Shown here piece by piece: positions 55,631 to 64,000 of a stretch of DNA of 64,000 nt. The translations under genes and the position numbers were made by a program. Position 1 is the first letter of the stretch, and each line of letters opens with the position of its first letter. The stretch comes from Pantoea sp. CCBC3-3-1 (GTDB taxonomy: Bacteria > Pseudomonadota > Gammaproteobacteria > Enterobacterales > Enterobacteriaceae). The stretch is from positions 1,364,001 to 1,428,000 of the forward strand of contig NZ_CP034363.1 of the NCBI RefSeq assembly GCF_007981265.1, in the 5' to 3' direction. A model generated the notes under the pieces. The model did not search any database and was not told the origin of the DNA. It saw only the letters and a list, made by a program, of their open reading frames with translations.

Positions 55631-56001
55631 TTACAGTCTCCTTAGCGCCTTATCGATGAATCTATGACACCGGAAAAGCTATTATGCCCACCGCTGTGTG
55701 CTGATAAATTCATCAACTCTGTGGCATCTTATAATGTGCAGGGTACAGAGTGACGGGCACGTGCAGGCCGGGAGGGCATAATCGGGCTTCATTTCGCAGT
55801 TGTTAAAGATTCGGTCTGGTCGTAACTTATCAGTACCCGATACTCAGTGTGTCTATCACACCAATGTTACATAACTTGTGCTTAGGTGAAAGTGTATCCC
55901 CATAACTTTTGTGCATCATAGAACTTTTCACGCAGAGTTTGTAACAAGAATGTTGAAACTTTGTCAAATCAGATAATTAAATTTGTATAAATTGTGAAAA
56001 A

Positions 56002-56017
56002 TGTGAGTGGGATCACT
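56002..56017. promoter_or_regulatory. CRP-binding site upstream of sdhC
   Basis: TGTGA-GTGGGA-TCACT, one base from consensus, centred about 80 bases upstream of the predicted sdhC transcription start. Confidence 0.75.
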
Positions 56018-56054
56018 GTTCCACCGAAATGTTCCCAAGATGTTTGTAGGGGAA

Positions 56055-56083
56055 TTGTAATGAGTTTGTGATCGACCTATACT
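56055..56083 (+). promoter_or_regulatory. sdhC promoter
   Basis: TTGTAA, a 17-base spacer and TATACT, followed by GCCGCCA. It closely resembles the E. coli sdhC promoter in sequence and position. Confidence 0.75.
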
Positions 56084-56248
56084 GCCGCCAGGTCTCCGGA
56101 ATACCCTGACACCAGGAGCCACCCAGCGTTTGTTTTACCGCGTCAATTAACACTGGATGTTGCTGTTTTGGTGCCGGTACAGAGCTTTACCACGCCCGTG
56201 GAAGGTTCTGAGCTTCAGGACCGGAGGAAGCAAAATAAGAAAGGCTGT

Positions 56249-56638
56249 GTGGGCAAAACCGTGAAAAAACAAAGACCTGTCAACTTGGATCTCTCAACGA
56301 TCCGGTTTCCCGTTACTGCAATAGCGTCTATTCTCCACCGCGTGTCCGGCGTCATTACCTTTGTGGCCGTTGGAATACTGCTCTGGTTACTGGGCCTGTC
56401 ACTCTCTTCGCCGGAAGGCTTCCTGCAGGCGTCAGCCGTGATGGATAGCTTTTTTGTTAAATTCATTATGTGGGGCATTCTTACCGCGCTGGCATATCAT
56501 ATTGTCGGTGGTGTTCGCCATATGTTAATGGATTTTGGCTACCTGGCAGAGACGCAAGTGGTGGGAACGCGCTCAGCGCAAATCTGCTTTGGTATCACCG
56601 TCGTGCTTTCAATTCTGGCTGGAGTCCTCGTATGTTAA
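56249..56638 (+). CDS. sdhC: Succinate dehydrogenase cytochrome b556 subunit
   Basis: Membrane anchor of complex II. The start is GTG at 56249 (GTG-GGC-AAA-ACC), which aligns with the E. coli ATG and gives the same 129 residues; AAGG lies four bases upstream. Three membrane helices are visible. Haem ligand His84 and quinone-site Ser27 and Arg31 keep their numbering. A frame reaching back to 56168 has no support. It overlaps sdhD by seven bases. Confidence 0.95.
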   Translation: MGKTVKKQRPVNLDLSTIRFPVTAIASILHRVSGVITFVAVGILLWLLGLSLSSPEGFLQASAVMDSFFVKFIMWGILTALAYHIVGGVRHMLMDFGYLAETQVVGTRSAQICFGITVVLSILAGVLVC

Positions 56639-56979
56639 GCAACGCTTCTGCATTAGGACGCAACGGCGTTCATGACTGGCTGCTGGTACGCGCATCAGCA
56701 ATTATTATGACGCTCTACGTGCTCTACATCCTCGGTTTTGTGGTGATATCGGACACGCTAACCTATGAGATCTGGCGCGGATTTTTTGCCTCCTCCGTTA
56801 CTAAAGTTTTCACGCTGCTGACGCTGTTCTCCATTTTGATGCATGGCTGGATAGGGATGTGGCAGGTGCTGACAGACTACGTCAAACATCTGGCGACCCG
56901 TTTGCTGTTGCAGATGGCGATTGTCGTGGCGCTGTTTGTCTATGCGATTTATGGAACTGTAGTTGTGTGGGGTGCGTAA
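56632..56979 (+). CDS. sdhD: Succinate dehydrogenase membrane anchor SdhD
   Basis: The 115-residue length equals E. coli, starting [16 protein letters not shown] at 56632 inside the end of sdhC. Three membrane helices. His71 and the quinone-site pair Asp82-Tyr83 are conserved (QVLTDYVK). The longer frame from 56470 is spurious. Its stop is one base before the sdhA start. Confidence 0.97.
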   Translation: MLSNASALGRNGVHDWLLVRASAIIMTLYVLYILGFVVISDTLTYEIWRGFFASSVTKVFTLLTLFSILMHGWIGMWQVLTDYVKHLATRLLLQMAIVVALFVYAIYGTVVVWGA

Positions 56980-56980
56980 A

Positions 56981-58747
56981 ATGAAGTTGCCAGTCAGAGA
57001 GTTTGACGCCGTTGTAGTCGGCGCTGGTGGTGCAGGCATGCGTGCTGCGCTACAGATTTCCCAATCGGGCCAAACCTGCGCCCTGTTATCGAAAGTCTTC
57101 CCAACCCGTTCGCATACTGTGTCTGCTCAGGGCGGTATCACCGTTGCGCTGGGCAATACCCATGACGACAACTGGGAATGGCACATGTACGACACGGTCA
57201 AAGGTTCCGACTATATCGGTGACCAGGACGCGATCGAATATATGTGTAAAACCGGCCCGGAGGCGATTCTGGAGCTGGAGCATATGGGTCTGCCTTTCTC
57301 CCGTCTGGACGATGGACGCATTTATCAGCGTCCCTTTGGCGGCCAGTCGAAAAATTTTGGCGGTGAGCAGGCAGCACGTACTGCTGCTGCTGCTGACCGT
57401 ACCGGTCATGCGTTACTGCATACCCTTTACCAGCAGAACCTGAAAAACAAGACCACCATTTTCTCCGAGTGGTATGCGCTGGATCTGGTTAAAAACGCTG
57501 ACGGCGCTATCGTTGGCTGTACCGCGCTGAATATTGAAGATGGCGAAGTCGTCTATTTCAAAGCGCGTGCGACGGTGCTGGCGACGGGCGGCGCGGGCCG
57601 CATTTATCAATCCACCACCAACGCCCATATCAATACCGGTGACGGTGTAGGCATGGCGTTGCGTGCCGGCGTGCCGGTGCAGGATATGGAAATGTGGCAG
57701 TTCCATCCGACAGGCATTGCCGGTGCAGGCGTGCTGGTGACGGAAGGCTGTCGTGGTGAAGGCGGTTATCTGCTGAACAAGCACGGCGAACGCTTTATGG
57801 AACGCTATGCGCCAAACGCGAAAGATCTGGCAGGCCGAGACGTGGTTGCCCGCTCAATGATGATTGAGATCCGTGAAGGCCGTGGCTGTGAAGGGCCATG
57901 GGGACCGCATATCAAACTGAAACTCGATCATCTGGGAAGCGAAGTACTGGAAGCTCGTCTGCCGGGCATTCTTGAATTGTCACGTACCTTTGCTCACGTG
58001 GATCCGGTAAAAGAACCGATTCCTGTTATTCCAACCTGCCACTACATGATGGGTGGCATTCCGACGAAAGTGACCGGTCAGGCGCTGACGGTCAACGAGC
58101 AGGGCGAAGATGTTGTTGTGCCGGGGCTGTTTGCCGTTGGCGAAATCGCCTGCGTCTCCGTGCATGGTTCCAACCGTCTGGGCGGCAACTCGCTGTTGGA
58201 TCTGGTGGTATTTGGCCGTGCAGCGGGTCTGCATCTGCAACAGTCTATCCAGGAGCAGGGCGAACTGCTGGACGCTACCGACGACGAGATCGATGCGTCG
58301 CTGGCTCGCCTCAACCGCTGGAACAACACCGAGACCGGTGAAGATCCTGTTGAACTGCGTAAGGCTCTGCAAACCTGCATGCAAAATAACTTCTCGGTGT
58401 TCCGCGAAGGCGATGCAATGGCGAAAGGCCTTGAGGAACTGAAAGTCCTGCGCGAGCGCCTGAAAAATGCCCGTCTGGATGACCGTTCGCCTGACTTTAA
58501 TACCCAGCGTATTGAGTGTCTGGAGCTGGATAACCTGATGGAAACCGCTTACGCCACGGCCGTCGCCGCTAACTATCGTACCGAAAGCCGTGGTGCTCAC
58601 AGTCGCTTTGATTACCCTGAACGTGACGATGCAAACTGGTTATGCCACAGCGTGTATCTGCCGCAAACCGAAAGCATGACTCGCCGTGAGGTGAACATGC
58701 AGCCAAAACTGCGCGCGGCCTTCCCGCCGAAAGCACGTACTTACTAG
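56981..58747 (+). CDS. sdhA: Succinate dehydrogenase flavoprotein subunit
   Basis: Oxidises succinate to fumarate. The 588-residue length equals E. coli from the ATG at 56981. The FAD fold GAGGAGMRA is at about 14-22, and the covalent flavin His45 is in [10 protein letters not shown]. The substrate-binding histidine is in FHPTG and the catalytic arginine region is [17 protein letters not shown] frame from 56963 overlapping sdhD is rejected. Confidence 0.98.
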   Translation: MKLPVREFDAVVVGAGGAGMRAALQISQSGQTCALLSKVFPTRSHTVSAQGGITVALGNTHDDNWEWHMYDTVKGSDYIGDQDAIEYMCKTGPEAILELEHMGLPFSRLDDGRIYQRPFGGQSKNFGGEQAARTAAAADRTGHALLHTLYQQNLKNKTTIFSEWYALDLVKNADGAIVGCTALNIEDGEVVYFKARATVLATGGAGRIYQSTTNAHINTGDGVGMALRAGVPVQDMEMWQFHPTGIAGAGVLVTEGCRGEGGYLLNKHGERFMERYAPNAKDLAGRDVVARSMMIEIREGRGCEGPWGPHIKLKLDHLGSEVLEARLPGILELSRTFAHVDPVKEPIPVIPTCHYMMGGIPTKVTGQALTVNEQGEDVVVPGLFAVGEIACVSVHGSNRLGGNSLLDLVVFGRAAGLHLQQSIQEQGELLDATDDEIDASLARLNRWNNTETGEDPVELRKALQTCMQNNFSVFREGDAMAKGLEELKVLRERLKNARLDDRSPDFNTQRIECLELDNLMETAYATAVAANYRTESRGAHSRFDYPERDDANWLCHSVYLPQTESMTRREVNMQPKLRAAFPPKARTY

Positions 58748-58765
58748 TTTGCGGAGAATAAGAAC

Positions 58766-59482
58766 ATGAAAATCGAATTTTCTGTTTATCGTTATAACCC
58801 GGACGTGGACGACGCGCCGCGGATGCAGGATTACAGCCTGGAGTCGGAAGAAGGGCGGGACATGATGCTGCTGGATGCGCTGATCCAGCTGAAAGAGCAG
58901 GATTCGACGCTGGCTTTCCGCCGCTCATGCCGTGAAGGGGTTTGCGGCTCCGACGGCATCAACATGAACGGTAAAAATGGCCTGGCCTGTATCACGCCGG
59001 TCTCTGCTCTGGGTGCAGGAAAACGCAAAATTGTCATCCGACCACTGCCCGGTTTACCGGTAATCCGGGATTTGGTAGTAGACATGGGACAGTTCTACAC
59101 TCAGTATGAGAAGATTAAGCCTTACTTGTTGAATAATGGGGAAAATCCACCGGCTCGCGAGCACTTGCAGCAGCCTGAACAACGCGAAAAGCTGGATGGT
59201 CTGTACGAATGTATACTTTGTGCATGCTGTTCGACCTCCTGCCCGTCGTTCTGGTGGAACCCGGACAAGTTTATTGGTCCGGCAGGGCTGCTGGCCGCTT
59301 ACCGTTTCCTGATCGACAGTCGCGATACGGAAACCGGCCCGCGTCTGGACAATCTGAGCGATGCGTTCAGCGTGTTCCGCTGCCACAGTATTATGAACTG
59401 CGTGAGCGTTTGTCCGAAAGGGCTAAACCCGACACGCGCCATCGGCCATATTAAGTCGATGCTGTTACAGAGAAGCGCGTAA
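58766..59482 (+). CDS. sdhB: Succinate dehydrogenase iron-sulfur subunit
   Basis: The 238-residue length equals E. coli. It carries three iron-sulfur clusters: 2Fe-2S in SCREGVCGSDG plus a later Cys, 4Fe-4S in CILCACCSTSCP, and 3Fe-4S in CHSIMNCVSVCPKGLNP. GCGGAG precedes the ATG. Last sdh gene; sucA follows after 166 bases with a hairpin between. Confidence 0.98.
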   Translation: MKIEFSVYRYNPDVDDAPRMQDYSLESEEGRDMMLLDALIQLKEQDSTLAFRRSCREGVCGSDGINMNGKNGLACITPVSALGAGKRKIVIRPLPGLPVIRDLVVDMGQFYTQYEKIKPYLLNNGENPPAREHLQQPEQREKLDGLYECILCACCSTSCPSFWWNPDKFIGPAGLLAAYRFLIDSRDTETGPRLDNLSDAFSVFRCHSIMNCVSVCPKGLNPTRAIGHIKSMLLQRSA

Positions 59483-59493
59483 GCGTAACTCAC

Positions 59494-59524
59494 CCGGAGA
59501 CCTGCTGGTCTCCGGCTGTTTTAT
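59494..59524 (+). terminator. Attenuator-like hairpin between sdhB and sucA
   Basis: CCGGAGACC / GGTCTCCGG perfect nine-pair stem with a four-base loop, followed by CTGTTTTAT. It probably causes partial termination, or protects the sdh message end inside the sdh-suc operon. Confidence 0.7.
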
Positions 59525-59648
59525 CAGGCTGAGTCCCGCTGATAAATGCGGAGCAAGGCCTGCGGCAAGTCGCTTATGCGGCGCGGGACATGCTTGTTCC
59601 GTTAAATTTTCACGGCGAAAAAAAGCACAAAATGCTTAAGGGATCACA

Positions 59649-62456
<2,808 letters not shown>

Positions 62457-62470
62457 TTAAAGGAAAAATA

Positions 62471-63700
62471 ATGAGTAGCGTAGATATCCTCGTTCCCGAC
62501 CTGCCTGAGTCCGTTGCCGATGCCTCCGTGGCAACCTGGCACAAGAAACCGGGCGATACCGTCCAGCGTGACGAAGTACTGGTAGAAATTGAAACGGACA
62601 AAGTTGTGCTGGAAGTGCCTGCTTCTGCCGATGGCGTGCTGGAAGCGATTCTGGAAGACGAAGGCGCAACCGTCACTTCTCGTCAGACGCTGGGCCGCCT
62701 GAAAGAAGGCAACAGCGGCGGTAAAGAGAGTTCAGCGAAACCGGAGGCGAAAGAGTCTACTCCGGCTCAGCGTCAGAGCGCTTCGTTAGAAGATGAGAGC
62801 AATGATGCGCTCAGCCCGGCTATTCGTCGCCTGATTGCGGAACACAATCTTGATCCGGCTGCCATCAAAGGCACCGGCGTTGGTGGCCGTCTGACGCGTG
62901 AAGATGTGGAAAAACATCTGGCCAAAGCGCCAGAAGCCAAACCGGCTGAAGCGAAGGCGCCACAGGCTGCCACAGCGGCGCCAGCACCTTCACTGGCGGG
63001 CCGCAGCGAAAAACGCGTACCGATGACTCGTCTGCGTAAGCGTATCGCCGAACGTCTGCTGGAAGCGAAAAACAGCACCGCAATGCTGACAACGTTTAAC
63101 GAAGTCAACATGCAGCCAATCATGAATCTGCGTAAGCAGTATGGTGAAGCGTTTGAGAAGCGCCACGGCATTCGCCTGGGCTTTATGTCCTTCTACCTGA
63201 AAGCCGTGGTTGAAGCGCTGAAGCGTTTCCCGGAAGTGAACGCGTCTATCGACGGCGAAGATGTGGTTTACCACAACTACTTTGATGTCAGTATTGCGGT
63301 TTCCACGCCTCGCGGCCTGGTCACGCCGGTACTGAAAGATATCGATGCGCTGGGCATGGCGGATATCGAGAAGAAAATCAAAGAGCTGGCGATCAAGGGC
63401 CGCGATGGCAAACTGACCGTAGACGAGCTTACCGGCGGTAACTTCACCATTACCAACGGCGGCGTCTTCGGTTCACTGATGTCCACGCCAATCATCAACC
63501 CACCGCAGAGCGCGATCCTTGGCATGCACGCCATTAAAGATCGCCCTATGGCGGTGAATGGTCAGGTTGTGATCCTGCCAATGATGTATCTGGCACTCTC
63601 TTATGACCACCGCCTGATCGACGGAAAAGAATCCGTCAGCTTCCTGGTGGCAATCAAAGAGCTGCTGGAAGATCCTTCACGTCTGCTGCTGGACGTTTAA
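62471..63700 (+). CDS. sucB: 2-oxoglutarate dehydrogenase E2 (dihydrolipoyl succinyltransferase)
   Basis: Core of the complex. It is 409 residues (E. coli 405). The lipoyl domain carries Lys44 in [12 protein letters not shown], the residue octanoylated by LipB and sulfurated by LipA, both encoded at the left of this window. An E1/E3-binding domain lies at about 116-151 ([15 protein letters not shown]), then an Ala/Pro-rich linker. The catalytic domain ends with the acyltransferase motif [23 protein letters not shown] precedes the ATG. Confidence 0.98.
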
Positions 63701-63708
63701 TCCCTGTC

Positions 63709-63731
63709 GGGTGCGGGCGGTTACCGCACCC
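63709..63731 (+). repeat. Hairpin 1 between sucB and sucC
   Basis: GGGTGCGG / CCGCACCC perfect eight-pair stem with a seven-base loop, eight bases after the sucB stop and without a U-run. It may act as an mRNA stabiliser or processing signal within the suc operon. Confidence 0.65.
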
Positions 63732-63743
63732 AACCCTATGTGT

Positions 63744-63775
63744 GGCCGACACGCCGGCATTTGCCGGATTCGGCC
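63744..63775 (+). repeat. Hairpin 2 between sucB and sucC
   Basis: An interrupted stem: outer GGCCGA / TCGGCC and inner CCGGCA / TGCCGG with a short loop. Together with hairpin 1 it fills most of the 106-base gap. Confidence 0.6.
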
Positions 63776-63806
63776 GAGTCTTTTCCGACCTGGATGGATT
63801 AACAAC

Positions 63807-64000
63807 ATGAACTTACACGAATATCAGGCAAAACAGCTTTTTGCACGGTATGGTTTACCGGCACCTGTCGGCTATGCCTGCACCACTCCACGTGAAGCTG
63901 AAGAAGCCGCCTCAAAAATTGGCGCCGGTCCGTGGGTAGTGAAATGTCAGGTACACGCTGGCGGCCGCGGCAAAGCGGGCGGCGTGAAGGTAGTAAAAAG
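63807..64000 (+). CDS. sucC: Succinyl-CoA ligase beta subunit, 5' part (cut by window edge)
   Basis: The first 64 codons read [18 protein letters not shown] and continue to [16 protein letters not shown], the ATP-grasp N-terminus of SucC. It carries out the substrate-level phosphorylation step of the TCA cycle with SucD, which should lie just outside. The last gene of the visible sdh-suc series. Confidence 0.96.

Larger units (their letters stand above)
55631..56248. promoter_or_regulatory. gltA-sdhC divergent control region
   Basis: No gene is present in these 618 bases. A candidate gltA -10, CATAAT on the minus strand (55681-55686), lies about 50 bases upstream of gltA, without a strong -35. 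A near-consensus CRP site is at 56002-56017 and the sdhC promoter at 56055-56083. The region around 55860-56000 is A/T-rich, where ArcA and FNR act in E. coli. The sdhC leader (about 56090-56248) is long and in E. coli is a target of small RNAs such as Spot 42 and RyhB. Confidence 0.65.

Noticed and set aside
56470..56979. 169-codon reading of sdhD
   Set aside because: The extra N-terminal part is sdhC read out of frame; the conserved SdhD start is at 56632.

Overview
The window is a chromosomal segment of an enterobacterium. Almost every gene has the order, length and active-site numbering of the Escherichia coli lip-dac-nag-sdh-suc region (about minute 14-16 of that map). The genes missing relative to E. 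coli, a chitobiase gene behind chiP and a 5-oxoproline uptake cassette behind the oxoprolinase genes suggest an Erwiniaceae-like member (Erwinia/Pantoea group). The family placement is inference; the order Enterobacterales is secure. No prophage, insertion sequence, CRISPR array or large foreign island is visible.

Left part (1-24.4 kb), mostly minus strand: lipoate synthesis (lipA start, lipB, ybeD); cell-wall elongation and maturation (dacA, rlpA, rodA, mrdA); ribosome and NAD functions (rlmH, rsfS, nadD); holA, lptE, leuS; then ybeL on the plus strand. The gltIJKL glutamate/aspartate ABC transporter follows, then lnt, corC, ybeY, ybeZ, miaB, with ubiF divergent from miaB.

Middle part (24.5-45 kb): a seven-gene tRNA operon (Met, Leu, Gln, Gln, Met, Gln, Gln) with its own strong promoter and terminator; asnB; the nagBACD operon divergent from nagE, with recognisable CRP and NagC-type sites between them; glnS; a chitin-sugar pair (chiP porin plus periplasmic chitobiase) whose promoter carries a NagC-like operator; fur, fldA, ybfE and ybfF; then seqA and pgm. 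ChiP and chitobiase would import and split chito-oligosaccharides. NagE would take up GlcNAc, and NagA/NagB would feed it into fructose-6-phosphate, so these loci form one probable NagC regulon.

Right part (45.2-64 kb), mostly plus strand: ybfA, a two-domain ybgA, phr, ybgI, then pxpB-pxpC-pxpA (5-oxoprolinase), two membrane proteins of the DUF969/DUF979 5-oxoproline transporter type, and a gutted remnant of pcp (pyroglutamyl peptidase). Next come nei, then gltA (minus) divergent from sdhCDAB-sucAB-sucC (plus, cut by the window end), which is the TCA-cycle block.

The most notable findings are the pcp relic, the operator placed in the chiP promoter spacer together with the absence of chiQ, the 5-oxoproline cassette, the nested inverted repeat at the place where E. 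coli has cobC, the two-domain YbgA, and several conserved non-ATG starts. I found no clearly new multi-gene system.
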